DNA of 64,000 nucleotides, from positions 2,232,001-2,296,000 of the forward strand of contig NZ_CP054493.1 in NCBI RefSeq assembly GCF_015265475.1. The letters run 5' to 3'. Under the pieces are notes generated by a model. The model ran no database searches. It was not told the origin of the DNA and saw nothing but the letters and a program-made list of their open reading frames with translations. The stretch is from Candidatus Sulfurimonas marisnigri. Its GTDB lineage: Bacteria > Campylobacterota > Campylobacteria > Campylobacterales > Sulfurimonadaceae. This document shows, one piece after another, positions 36,130 through 44,882 of the stretch. Both the position numbers and the translations under genes were made by a program. How positions within the stretch are numbered: position 1 is the first letter of the stretch; every line of letters begins with the position of its first letter.

Positions 36130-36654
36130 TTAAAGTGTTATGCCAGTTTCTTTCATTTTTGTGTATTCAGGTCCAGCTTCACCTAAAACCAACATGTTTC
36201 CATCTATTTTAAATGGAGGTATATCAAAACCGCGTGGAGGTGGAACTTTTGTTACTTCGCCAGACCAATCAAACTGACCACCGTGACAAGCACATGCAAA
36301 ACCTTCCTCTGCAGCATTATATGCAGGTATACAACCTAAGTGCGTACATAAACCAATAGCTATCATATAATGTGATCCAGAAATAACAATGTCACGAGCT
36401 TTTTGACTTTCAGTTGCTTTTGCAACCATTGCTTCAGTCTTTTTCATAACAAAAATAGGCTTCCCTCTCCACTTCTCTGTTACTAACACGTTCTCTTCAT
36501 ATATTGACATATCAAGAGTTGTAAATCCAGCTGCTTTAACACTTGGAAGCGGATCCCAAGTTTTTTTCATTGCAACTAATGAACCTATTGCACCAACACC
36601 TGCAACGGCGCCAAATGCTTTGCCCATAAAACCTCTACGGCTACTATTATGCAT
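36130..36654 (-). CDS. petA: Rieske iron-sulfur protein of the bc1 complex
   Basis: A 174-residue Rieske protein with a Tat-type N-terminus (SRRGFMG, residues 5-11) and a signal anchor. The 2Fe-2S motifs CTHLGC (103-108) and CACHGG (121-126) are complete, and the cluster is followed by PPPRGFD-like loop residues. It is the first gene of petABC. A TATAAT box sits about 35 bases upstream of the start. Confidence 0.96.
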   Translation of the reverse strand: MHNSSRRGFMGKAFGAVAGVGAIGSLVAMKKTWDPLPSVKAAGFTTLDMSIYEENVLVTEKWRGKPIFVMKKTEAMVAKATESQKARDIVISGSHYMIAIGLCTHLGCIPAYNAAEEGFACACHGGQFDWSGEVTKVPPPRGFDIPPFKIDGNMLVLGEAGPEYTKMKETGITL

Positions 36655-36687
36655 ATTTGCTCTCTTTCTTGTAATTTTTAAAGACTG

Positions 36688-36693
36688 ATTATA
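36688..36693 (-). promoter_or_regulatory. -10 element of the petABC promoter
   Basis: TATAAT reads on the minus strand, extended as TAGTATATAAT, 34-39 bases before the petA start. No convincing -35 is seen, as usual in Campylobacterota. Confidence 0.5.
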
Positions 36694-36714
36694 TACTAAA
36701 ATAGTTTTAAGTAA

Positions 36715-37593
36715 TTATAAATTTAAGTTTTCTTTTATAAATTTTACCATTTTGTTACTATTTTGTCTCATTTTAGAATATTTATGCTCATATATGGATT
36801 TAATGGCATTTGAAAGGCATTTTTTATCATAATTTTTAACTATTGGTATATTTAATTCTTCAAAAAGTTCTAAAAAGTCTGTGGTGTAATCATCTCTTTG
36901 AATATATATAGGTCTCCCGCCTGAAGCAAGGTTTTCTAAAACTGCCTGTGGGGATGCTGTTATTAAAACTTCTGAATTCATAATAACTTCATCATAATCT
37001 TCAAACTCGTGGTGGGTTGGAAATTGTTCTTTTAGCATATCTTCATAATCAAAAAAGTAGTAAAAACCCAATAGTAAATCTGGATTAAGTCCATCAATCA
37101 TATTAATGTTTTTCTCTAAATCTTTTTCATAATCATCATCTCCAAAAAAATAGGACAATTTAATAGTTTTTTCTTTTTCGGATGCTCCCTCTGCATAGAA
37201 CTTTTCATCTACTGCATAAGCATTACAGATATTTACTCCATCTAAATATGGAGATATTAAAAACTCATTTTGCTCTTTTTTATCATCTTTATTATCACTA
37301 ACACGAATAAAAGTGGAGAAATACTTTCTCATATCTTCAAGCATTATAGGGTTTGCTTCTTCAGAATCAAAGATTATCTTAGAGCCGTTATGTGCAATGT
37401 TTGGAATATTTCTAATAACATCAATCCCTACACTATTTTTGACACCAAAATGTTTAGCCTCATTTGCAATACGAAAATCAGAACATAAAAGTGTAATCTC
37501 AATATCACCTAGTGAACGGATAATTGTGCATGCTCTTCTAAATCTGTCAAGACCTATGCGGTGCCCTGTGTGTACGTAGTAATAGACATTCAT
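36715..37593 (-). CDS. hypothetical protein, glycosyltransferase-like
   Basis: A 292-residue soluble protein. The start (YYYVHTGHRIGLDRFRRACT) and the C-terminal part (SEVLITASPQAVLENLASGGRPIYI, about 208-232) follow the pattern of PseG or MurG/GT28-like sugar-nucleotide binding folds, where a 'G(G/S)RP' loop holds the nucleotide. The sequence between does not match a known subgroup. It lies between petA and mnmG, 10 bases after mnmG. Confidence 0.55.
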   Translation of the reverse strand: MNVYYYVHTGHRIGLDRFRRACTIIRSLGDIEITLLCSDFRIANEAKHFGVKNSVGIDVIRNIPNIAHNGSKIIFDSEEANPIMLEDMRKYFSTFIRVSDNKDDKKEQNEFLISPYLDGVNICNAYAVDEKFYAEGASEKEKTIKLSYFFGDDDYEKDLEKNINMIDGLNPDLLLGFYYFFDYEDMLKEQFPTHHEFEDYDEVIMNSEVLITASPQAVLENLASGGRPIYIQRDDYTTDFLELFEELNIPIVKNYDKKCLSNAIKSIYEHKYSKMRQNSNKMVKFIKENLNL

Positions 37594-37603
37594 CTTTTTT
37601 ACC

Positions 37604-37915
37604 TTATTTTTTTCTGCCTGCTATTTTTATATATATATGGAGTATCTCTATAGCAGCTGGTGTTATTCCACTTATCATTGATGCAGATTGAAGAGTTGGA
37701 GGATTAAAAGTCTCTAATTTTTCAATAATCTCTGTTGACAATCCACTAACAATTCTAAAATCAAAGTTTTCAGGGATTTTGATTTTAAGATATTTTTTCA
37801 TCTTTTGGATCTCTTCACTCTGCTTTATAATATAACGATAATATTTTCCCTCTACTAAAATCTCTTCTTTAATATAGTCATCATATTTATCCAATTCTGG
37901 AAGTAGTTTTACCAT
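37604..37915 (-). pseudogene. mnmG: MnmG C-terminal part, separated by a frameshift
   Basis: A 103-residue reading frame that begins [20 protein letters not shown] and contains [11 protein letters not shown] and [11 protein letters not shown], the C-terminal helical domain of MnmG that binds tRNA and MnmE. Alone it would have no function. It is the last sixth of mnmG in the -1 frame relative to the first part. Its ATG overlaps the first part's TGG-TAA end (ATGGTAA), so restart by coupled translation is conceivable. The shift lies at a run of five A residues (plus-strand T at 37915-37919). Confidence 0.85.
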
Positions 37916-39477
37916 TTTTGAACATCAAAAGTTTTTCTAGCAACCAACTGTTGAGCTGTAATAGTATCTTTAATCTTTTCTTCACCAATAGACTCTAAAA
38001 ATTCTATAAACTCTTTATTTGGAGTGTATTTTGTTTCATTAAGAAGTTGTGCACCATCTTGAATTTGCTGATGTTTTAGTTTTACTTTTTCATATACCTC
38101 ATCACTAAGCAAACCAATTTCATGTCCATATCTGCTAAGTCTTGTGTCTGCAGACTCTTCACGAAGAAGAAGTCTATACTCTGCACGAGATGTAAACATA
38201 CGGTAGGGCTCTTTAGTCCCTTTTGTTACCAAATCGTCTATCAAAACGCCAATATATGCTTCATCTCTACGTAAAACAAGTGGCTCTTTTCCCTGAATGC
38301 TTAGAGTTGCATTTATACCTGCCATCAAACCTTGAGCTGCTGCCTCTTCATAACCTGTTGTTCCGTTTATCTGTCCAGCTAGATATAGACCTTTAATTTT
38401 TTTAGTCTCAAGGGAGTGTTTTAACTCTCTTGGATCAACAAAATCATACTCTATCGCATACCCGTAACGAACAATCTTCGCATTCTCCATTCCAACAACT
38501 GAGTGAATCATCTGCTGTTGAACCTCTGGCGGTAAAGATGTACTCATACCATTTATATAGCACTCTGTATTCTCCATAGTTTGCGGCTCAATAAAGAGGT
38601 GATGTCTATCTTTATCACGAAATCTATTCACCTTATCTTCTATACTTGGGCAATATCTTGGTCCTGTTCCCTCGATTTGACCGGTAAAGAGTGGTGCTCT
38701 GTAAAAATTTGACTCAATAATATTATGAGTATCTTCATTTGTATAAGCTATAAAACATGGAATTTGCTTCTTAGTTTTTCTAAACTCTTCGCGGTTTGTT
38801 CTAAAACTAAACGGATTTGGAACTTCATCTCCGCCTTGCTCATCCATAACGGAAAAGTCTATTGTCGAGCTATCAATTCTGGCACATGTACCAGTTTTCA
38901 ATCTACCCATTTGCAGTCCACATTTTTTCAGTGAGTCACTAAGACCTACGCTCGTCTGTTCACCAAAACGACCACCCTCTTGTTTAATCTCACCAATATG
39001 AATAACACCTTTTAAAAATGTTCCACTTGTTATGATTACCCTTTTGGCTCTATAGTCGTTTAAGAGGTTTGTTTTAACACCTTTGACCTCTTCATCTTCT
39101 ACTATAATTGATTCAACCATCTCTTGGACTAAATCAAGATTTGGAGTAGTTAAAACTTTATTTCTTGCAATAACTCGGTACTTATCCATATCTATTTGAG
39201 CACGAGAACCACGAACTGCAGGACCCTTTGTCTCATTTAAAATGCGAAACTGAATACCCGCTTCGTCTGTAATAAGTCCCATTTCACCGCCAAGAGCATC
39301 TAACTCACGAACTAGATGACCCTTCGCTAAACCACCAACGGCAGGGTTACAACTTGTAGCACCAACATTTTCGGCAAGCATAGAAATCATTAAGGTCTTA
39401 CTGCCCATTCTGGCACACGATAGAGCCGCTTCAACACCGGCATGACCGCCGCCAATAATTATTACATCATAAATCAT
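37909..39477 (-). pseudogene. mnmG: MnmG N-terminal part, frameshifted near its end
   Basis: A 522-residue FAD protein that makes the cmnm5U/nm5U wobble modification with MnmE. The FAD motif [17 protein letters not shown] begins at residue 9, with [21 protein letters not shown] (written in part), [14 protein letters not shown] and [16 protein letters not shown] later. The frame stops at TGG TAA, and the missing C-terminal domain follows in the -1 frame. Adding one A to the five-A run would restore [11 protein letters not shown] and a length of about 624, normal for MnmG. A sequencing error, a real mutation, or recoding could explain it. Confidence 0.9.
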
Positions 39478-39569
39478 ATATTATTCCATATTATCTTTAG
39501 CCGAATTTTATCATTTTTGAGTATCATTTGCATAATATATATTCAATTAGTTAGGGTTTTTAATAAATT

Positions 39570-40256
39570 ATGATAAACAAAGCACATGAAGCCTATAATA
39601 AAGGCGATTTTACGACTGCTTTTGAGCTGTACTCAATATTAGCAGAAGATGGCAATGCAGATGCTCAAACATCTCTAGCTTACATGTACCAAAATGCTCA
39701 AGGGTGTGAAAAAAACGATAAAAAAGTACTTGAGCTTTATGAAAAAGCGGCTGAGGCAAAACAACCTTATGCCCTTTTCAATTTAGCTATCCTTTATATG
39801 AATGGTCTTAGCGGAGTTGAACACGACCAATTCAAAGCGCACGACCTTCATATGGAGGCTGCGACAAGAGAAGTTCCACCCGCTATGTATGAAGTTGCTC
39901 TAATGCTTGAGCGCGGACTAGGATGTGCTCAAAACTACTCCGAGGCTGCTTTTTGGTATGAAGAGGGAGCTAAAAGAGGACATCTCGAGTCTTTCAATAA
40001 TCTTGGTGTTCTTTACAAAGAGGGACATGGTGTTAGTCTAGATGAAGCAAGATGTTTTATCTGTTTTTCTAAAGCCGCTGAGGGTGGCCTAGCTGAGAGT
40101 CTTTACAACCTTGGTCAACTCTACGACCAAGGTTTTGGGTGTGAGCAAGACCATGACAAAGCACTTGATTTATGTAGAAAAGCTGCCTATAAAGGTCATG
40201 TTAAAGCCAAAGAGATTATCAAAGGCTTACAAGAAGAGGGTAAGATAGTCTTCTAG
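39570..40256 (+). CDS. Sel1-repeat protein
   Basis: A 228-residue protein without a signal peptide, made of about six Sel1-like repeats of 36 residues. Examples are DAQTSLAYMYQNAQGCEKNDKKVLE and GHLESFNNLGVLYKEGHGV (shown in part). Three repeats carry the 'G.GC..(D/N)' cysteine seen in Helicobacter Hcp proteins, though those are secreted. Such helical solenoids mediate protein contacts. It precedes ribE by about 50 bases, with a hairpin repeat between them. Confidence 0.85.
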   Translation: MINKAHEAYNKGDFTTAFELYSILAEDGNADAQTSLAYMYQNAQGCEKNDKKVLELYEKAAEAKQPYALFNLAILYMNGLSGVEHDQFKAHDLHMEAATREVPPAMYEVALMLERGLGCAQNYSEAAFWYEEGAKRGHLESFNNLGVLYKEGHGVSLDEARCFICFSKAAEGGLAESLYNLGQLYDQGFGCEQDHDKALDLCRKAAYKGHVKAKEIIKGLQEEGKIVF

Positions 40257-40262
40257 ATATAA

Positions 40263-40289
40263 CACTGAAGCTTGCCTCTTTGAGGCAGA
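40263..40289 (+). repeat. palindromic intergenic repeat before ribE
   Basis: Begins CACTGAAGCTTGCCTC and ends GAGGCAGA, with a TGCCTC-TTT-GAGGCA hairpin. It is nearly identical to the repeat at 33862-33889. It lies just before the ribosome site of ribE (hairpin end at 40287, AAGGA at 40295), so it could affect ribE translation. Confidence 0.75.
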
Positions 40290-40305
40290 AATAAAAGGAT
40301 ATAAC

Positions 40306-40923
40306 ATTTTTACTGGATTAATAAGAGAAATTGCGAATGTTAAAAGTTTAGTCGGAAGTACCCTTACAATTAGAGCAAAGCATAAAGCTAAAATTGGTGA
40401 TTCTATTGCTATTAACGGAGCATGTTTAACGGTTATAAAGGTCTTAAATGATGGCTTTAGCGTAGAACTATCTCCTGAGAGTCAAAAACTTTTAGCTATG
40501 GAGAACTACAAAAATGAAGTTCATATAGAACCTGCTATGATGATGGGTGACAGATTTGAAGGTCATATTGTTCAAGGACATGTAGATTGTATTGGTACTA
40601 TTAAAGAGATAAAAAATAACGGAAACTCTTTTGATGTTTTTATACATGTAGATAAAAAATATATAGCTTTTGTTATTCCTAAAGGTTCTATTACTATAGA
40701 TGGAGTCAGTCTGACTGTTAACGATGTGATGAGTGATAGCTTTAGACTCACTATAATTCCCCACACGATGAAAGAGACACTATTTAGAAACTATAAAAAG
40801 GGCTCACATGTTAATGTTGAAACAGACATGTTTGCTAGATATGTTTCGCATATAATTGCTCATCAAAGTAAAGCCGCTTCACTCTCTTGGGACGATGTTG
40901 ACTCAATAAGTGCAAGATATTAA
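40306..40923 (+). CDS. ribE: riboflavin synthase alpha subunit with AUU start
   Basis: Riboflavin synthase, which makes riboflavin from two lumazines. The 205 residues show the twin-barrel pattern: (M)FTGLIREIANV, GDSIAINGACLTV and then GDRFEGHIVQGHVD, GSITIDGVSLTV. No ATG, GTG or TTG exists in frame between the previous stop (40255) and the MFTG-type start. The frame begins ATT TTT ACT GGA at 40306, with AAGGA 6 bases before it, exactly where the universal Met should be. The next ATG (40498) would delete 64 residues including one lumazine site. An AUU start, as known for infC, is the best reading; a base error (ATG to ATT) is the alternative. Confidence 0.85.
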   Translation: MFTGLIREIANVKSLVGSTLTIRAKHKAKIGDSIAINGACLTVIKVLNDGFSVELSPESQKLLAMENYKNEVHIEPAMMMGDRFEGHIVQGHVDCIGTIKEIKNNGNSFDVFIHVDKKYIAFVIPKGSITIDGVSLTVNDVMSDSFRLTIIPHTMKETLFRNYKKGSHVNVETDMFARYVSHIIAHQSKAASLSWDDVDSISARY

Positions 40924-40925
40924 AA

Positions 40926-41192
40926 ATGGCAGATAAAGCCGTTGCCTTAGAATATGATAAAAAGAGCGGCTCAGCTCCAAAAGTCATAGCTTCCGGAAAA
41001 GGGACAATTGCTAAAAACATTATCGCCAAGGCAAAAGAGTTTGATATTCCAATATTTGCAAATGAGGCACTTGTAAACTCTTTAGTTGATTTAGAGATTG
41101 ACAAAGAGATTCCAAGTGAGCTTTACCAGGCAATAGCAGATGTTTTCATCTGGCTTATGAAAAATGAGAAAAACTTTAAAATTGGAAAATAA
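40926..41192 (+). CDS. FlhB-like cytoplasmic domain protein
   Basis: An 88-residue protein that matches the cytoplasmic C-terminal domain of the flagellar export gate protein FlhB: ALEYDKKSGSAPKVIASGKG and then IPIFANEALVNSLVDLEIDKEIP (in part). It lacks the membrane helices and the NPTH autocleavage motif. Such stand-alone FlhB-C paralogues occur in many flagellated bacteria and their role in export is unclear. It starts 3 bases after ribE and overlaps recQ by 29 bases. Confidence 0.85.
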   Translation: MADKAVALEYDKKSGSAPKVIASGKGTIAKNIIAKAKEFDIPIFANEALVNSLVDLEIDKEIPSELYQAIADVFIWLMKNEKNFKIGK

Positions 41193-42963
41193 AAACAAAG
41201 TCCTAAAAGACATATTTGGCCACAATAGTTTTAGAGAGCTTCAAGAAGATGGCATTGATGCTATTTTAGAAAATCGTGATCTGCTTATGATACTTCCGAC
41301 TGGTGGTGGAAAATCACTTGTTTACCAACTTCCAACACTTATAAAAGATGGTATCAGCATCGTTATATCCCCTCTTATCGCACTTATGCAAGACCAAGTA
41401 GCTTCACTAAAAGCACAAGGAATCAGTGCAGATATGATCTCATCTGCTCAAAGTCAAGAAGATATAGACAATATTGTCTACTCTGCTAAGATGGGTCAAC
41501 TGAAATTTTTATATCTTTCTCCAGAGAGATTAAACACGCAGTGGACACTAAATCTACTTAACCAACTAAAGATAAACTTTTTTGTAGTAGATGAAGCGCA
41601 CTGTATTTCCCAATGGGGACATGAGTTTCGTGATGATTACAGAGCTTTGGGAAGGTTGAAATCTAATTTTCCAAACTCCAATATTTGTGCATTTACTGCA
41701 ACTTCTACAAATCATGTGACACAAGACATCATAAGAGAACTGCGACTTGAGAATCCACTTCTACTTAAAGGTAAAGTCTTTCGCAAAAACCTCTACATAT
41801 CTTCAGAGAGACGCATTACGAATGGTCAAGCACAACTAAAGAACTTTCTCAAGCGTCATGAAAATGAGAGTGGAATAATTTATGTGAGTTCAAGAAAAAA
41901 GGCAGAGGAGTTAAGTTCAAATCTAAATATAGCTGGCTATAAGACATTAGCTTATCACGCTGGACTTCCTCAACATATTCGTGAAAACAACTTTAAAATA
42001 TTTGTTAATGACAAAGTAAATATAATGGTAGCAACTATTGCTTTTGGAATGGGGATTGACAAAAGTGATATTCGCTTTGTTGCTCACATGTCTCTGCCAA
42101 AAACACAAGAAAACTACTACCAAGAGATAGGTCGTGCTGGACGGGATGGTGAAGATAGCGAAGTTTTACTACTTTTTAACTCTTCTGATATGATAATGCA
42201 AAAACAATTTTTAAAAGACATCCCAGACCAAAACTATGCAAATCATCTAGATGCAAAAATAGATAGCATTTATAAATATGCGACAAGTGAGATATGTTTT
42301 CACAAACAACTTGCTGAGTATTTTGAAGACACACTTGATGAATGTGGCAATAGATGTGACAACTGCTCAAACTCAGATGATTTAAGAGAAGATATTACAA
42401 AAGAGGCTCAGATGGTATTGAGCACAATTTATAAAACTGGACAAAATTTCGGAAAAAACTACATCATAGATATACTTCGTGGTTCAACAGAGCAAAAGCT
42501 TTTAAGCAATGGTGCAGACAAACTATCTGTCTACAATATAGGTTCTAATCTTAGCAAGAAAGAGTGGTTTGTAATTATAGAGCGTTTAATGGAGATGAAG
42601 ATTTTGAGCCTTGGTGAGTTTAGTTCTTTAAAACTTACAAATGATGCCATAGCGATACTAAAATCGCAAAAAACAGTTGATATAAAATCTTCAAGACTTC
42701 AGGTAAAAGGTCAAGACAAAAAAGTTAGACAAAATGACAAGTTTGATTATGATAAAGAGTTATTTGAAGAACTTCGCACTAAACGAAGCGAAATGGCATC
42801 CAAAATGGGAGTTCCAGCTTACCTTATTTTTGGAGACAAGACTCTCAAACATCTTGCAAATGACAAACCTTTTGATAAGGTCACCATGCTTGAAGTTAAT
42901 GGTGTTGGCGAGAAAAAGTTTGAGCAGTTTGGAGAAGAATTTTTAAATGTTATTAACTCTTAA
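41164..42963 (+). CDS. recQ: RecQ-type ATP-dependent DNA helicase
   Basis: A 599-residue RecQ helicase, which unwinds DNA 3'-5' in recombination and repair. PTGGGKS (45-51) is the Walker A motif, VVDEAHCISQWGH (about 141-153) is motif II plus aromatic loop, and YYQEIGRAGRDG is motif VI. Zinc ligands come from C-FHK...CGNRCDNC (about 377-397), and an HRDC domain lies near 525-599. The start overlaps the FlhB-like gene by 29 bases with no obvious ribosome site, so it is probably coupled. Its stop codon overlaps that of the convergent mnmD gene. Confidence 0.93.
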   Translation: MRKTLKLENKNKVLKDIFGHNSFRELQEDGIDAILENRDLLMILPTGGGKSLVYQLPTLIKDGISIVISPLIALMQDQVASLKAQGISADMISSAQSQEDIDNIVYSAKMGQLKFLYLSPERLNTQWTLNLLNQLKINFFVVDEAHCISQWGHEFRDDYRALGRLKSNFPNSNICAFTATSTNHVTQDIIRELRLENPLLLKGKVFRKNLYISSERRITNGQAQLKNFLKRHENESGIIYVSSRKKAEELSSNLNIAGYKTLAYHAGLPQHIRENNFKIFVNDKVNIMVATIAFGMGIDKSDIRFVAHMSLPKTQENYYQEIGRAGRDGEDSEVLLLFNSSDMIMQKQFLKDIPDQNYANHLDAKIDSIYKYATSEICFHKQLAEYFEDTLDECGNRCDNCSNSDDLREDITKEAQMVLSTIYKTGQNFGKNYIIDILRGSTEQKLLSNGADKLSVYNIGSNLSKKEWFVIIERLMEMKILSLGEFSSLKLTNDAIAILKSQKTVDIKSSRLQVKGQDKKVRQNDKFDYDKELFEELRTKRSEMASKMGVPAYLIFGDKTLKHLANDKPFDKVTMLEVNGVGEKKFEQFGEEFLNVINS

Positions 42964-43709
42964 TCTCTGAGAGACTTAACATCTGGATTGCACGATATCT
43001 TATGCTTCATATCTACATGTAGAAATTCTTTTAGCTCACTCATTGAGGCAACGGTAGCATCACGAAAACCTTCACCGCTATTTATATAAATGTTAAAACT
43101 ATTCTCATAAAGGGCAAGTCTTGTAGCAAGCGCCATTGAGTAGGTTGTCAAAATTCCATCTTTTTTCATAGTGTTTTTAATATCGCTAAAGTACTCTTTT
43201 GTCCAAAGAGTTGGATTCTTACTTGGTGAAAAAGCATCCTGATATACTATGTCGAATTTGTCTTTAAAGTTTCTGATATACTCTCTTGCATCACCAACGA
43301 ACAGTTCTACATGTAGAGTTTCATCTTGATACGCTCCTGTTTCACAAAGTTTTAAAACAATATGTTTAAACTCATCAAACTCTTTTGGGTAAGTGAAGTT
43401 TTTCAAAGATTTTATGAGTGCAGAATCTAACTCTGGAGAGTAAATATTTAGCTTACATGTAAGAGAGTTTTTTTTATGATAATAGATGGTCGCCAATGTA
43501 TTAAAACCCAAACCAAAACAAATATCTAATATATTTATCTCTTTTAGGTGTTGCTTTATCTTAAATGCCGGATGAACATGTTTAACCAAAGACTCATGAA
43601 GTGCTCCATCTTTTGTGGAGTGATAATGCTCATCATACTCTTTTGAATAAGCAGTGTAACTGCCGTCATCACTTAAAGTCATTTGATGAAGTTCGGTGTT
43701 AAATGACAT
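42960..43709 (-). CDS. MnmD-type tRNA methyltransferase (stand-alone)
   Basis: A 249-residue SAM-dependent methyltransferase equivalent to the MnmC2/MnmD half of MnmC, which converts nm5s2U to mnm5s2U in tRNA. It has ILDICFGLGFNTLATIYY (about 59-76), VELFVGDAREYIR and YQDAFSPSKNPTLWTKEYF, the typical NPxxW segment. No MnmC1 oxidase domain follows. It belongs to the same pathway as mnmG, which is frameshifted in this window. Confidence 0.85.
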   Translation of the reverse strand: MSFNTELHQMTLSDDGSYTAYSKEYDEHYHSTKDGALHESLVKHVHPAFKIKQHLKEINILDICFGLGFNTLATIYYHKKNSLTCKLNIYSPELDSALIKSLKNFTYPKEFDEFKHIVLKLCETGAYQDETLHVELFVGDAREYIRNFKDKFDIVYQDAFSPSKNPTLWTKEYFSDIKNTMKKDGILTTYSMALATRLALYENSFNIYINSGEGFRDATVASMSELKEFLHVDMKHKISCNPDVKSLRD

Positions 43710-43721
43710 AGAATCTACTCA

Positions 43722-43889
43722 CTATAATCCATTACCCCACATGTGCATTTTTTTAGCCATGACTAAATCATAACCGTCAACACCCTGCATCATCTCTTCA
43801 AAAATTTCACTTATATCATCTTGAGCAGTGGCAACTTGTAAATAATGATTATCTGCCAGAGGAATAAATAGTTCTATAGACTGTTTCAA
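43722..43889 (-). CDS. small protein with TTG start, coupled to upstream gene
   Basis: A 55-codon frame starting TTG at 43889 and overlapping the stop of the upstream gene as TTGA. The peptide begins (M)KQSIELFIPLADNHYLQVAT and ends MAKKMHMWGNGL; it has an acidic middle (AQDDISEIFEEMM). The 4-base stop/start overlap and the way it fills the gap before mnmD support expression. No ATG alternative lies near the start. No family is recognised; it resembles its upstream partner in charge and length class only. Confidence 0.5.
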   Translation of the reverse strand: MKQSIELFIPLADNHYLQVATAQDDISEIFEEMMQGVDGYDLVMAKKMHMWGNGL

Positions 43890-44188
43890 TATGCTAAATC
43901 ATGAAGCTCTTTAAATAGATACGCTTCAACTATATCATCTATACTTCTCCCAGTATGAGCAACTAGAACCATCATATTTTTCTCCATAAATGGCCACACA
44001 TGCTCATTGTCATTAATAACGACTGCACACTCACTAAGATTTTCAAATGCATTATTATCAATGTTGTGGCTTACCTCTACAAGCTCACCCTCTTCTATAA
44101 GTAGTTGAGCCCATATTTTTGCATCCTCTATTTTAGTGAGGGATGCCTCTTGGACATCATCGCTATCCATCGGAAGTAAAATATACAT
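43886..44188 (-). CDS. hypothetical acidic protein downstream of luxS
   Basis: A 100-residue acidic, soluble protein (MYILLPMDSDDVQEASLTKI...) with no cysteine, signal peptide or membrane helix. It has alternating helix and strand predictions (AKIWAQLLIEEGELVEVSH; CAVVINDNEHVWPFMEKN). It follows luxS by 3 bases, so they share a message, but a link to AI-2 synthesis is not established. The function is not recognised. Confidence 0.65.
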   Translation of the reverse strand: MYILLPMDSDDVQEASLTKIEDAKIWAQLLIEEGELVEVSHNIDNNAFENLSECAVVINDNEHVWPFMEKNMMVLVAHTGRSIDDIVEAYLFKELHDLAY

Positions 44189-44191
44189 TGC

Positions 44192-44695
44192 TTACTCTAC
44201 TTTTGACAAATCTAGTGCTAAAGTATCATTATCCATAATGCCGATATCTTTACTTAATACAGCAGAAGCAATACTTTTTGCATCTTCTAGTGAATGCATT
44301 TTATATGTTCCACACTGGTATAGATTAAGCTCTGGTATATCATTTTGGCTCTTTACATTTAAGACATCTTCCATAGCAGCTTTCCAAGCTTCTGCCACAA
44401 CTTTTTCATCAGGAGCACCTAAAAGTGACATATAAAAACCTGTTCTACATCCCATAGGAGAGAGGTCAATAATCTCCACTTTTTCGCTGTTTAAATGCTC
44501 TCTCATAAAACCAGCAAAAAGATGCTCTAGTGTATGTATCCCTTCAGGTGAAAGAATCTCTTCATTTGGCTTAACAAATCTTAAATCAAATACTGTAACG
44601 TCATCTCCACTAGGAGTCTTCATCCCCTTTGCACGGCGAACTGCAGGTGCTGGCATAATTGTATGGTCAACTGTAAAACTGTCTAATAATGGCAT
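44192..44695 (-). CDS. luxS: S-ribosylhomocysteine lyase
   Basis: A 167-residue LuxS, which cleaves S-ribosylhomocysteine to homocysteine and the AI-2 precursor DPD. The metal ligands are H54 and H58 of HTLEH and C128 of QCGTY; the catalytic cysteine is C83 in [19 protein letters not shown] and [10 protein letters not shown] complete the family pattern. It is the first gene of a small operon that includes the two hypothetical proteins downstream. Confidence 0.96.
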   Translation of the reverse strand: MPLLDSFTVDHTIMPAPAVRRAKGMKTPSGDDVTVFDLRFVKPNEEILSPEGIHTLEHLFAGFMREHLNSEKVEIIDLSPMGCRTGFYMSLLGAPDEKVVAEAWKAAMEDVLNVKSQNDIPELNLYQCGTYKMHSLEDAKSIASAVLSKDIGIMDNDTLALDLSKVE

Positions 44696-44835
44696 ATTAT
44701 TTCCTTATTTAAATTAGGTGATTGTATCGTTTTTTATCTAATTAAAGATAACAAATATACAAACTAAAAATAGCTTTACATACATTCAGTGTACATTATC
44801 ACAATTTGATTATTATATTGTATTTACATTTGTTA

Positions 44836-44854
44836 TAACTTTATGCTAAAGTTA
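44836..44854. promoter_or_regulatory. palindrome in the MCP promoter region
   Basis: TAACTTTA and TAAAGTTA form a perfect 8-3-8 inverted repeat 29 bases before the MCP start codon. It overlaps the TATGCT that could act as -10 (with TTGTAT 18 bases upstream). It looks like an operator or a short hairpin. Confidence 0.5.
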
Positions 44855-44882
44855 CACAATTAAACTAAAAGGGAAAATTAAG

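Noticed and set aside
40498-40923. ATG start for ribE at 40498
   Set aside because: It would remove the conserved FTG start and the first lumazine-binding stretch, which are coded in frame just upstream.
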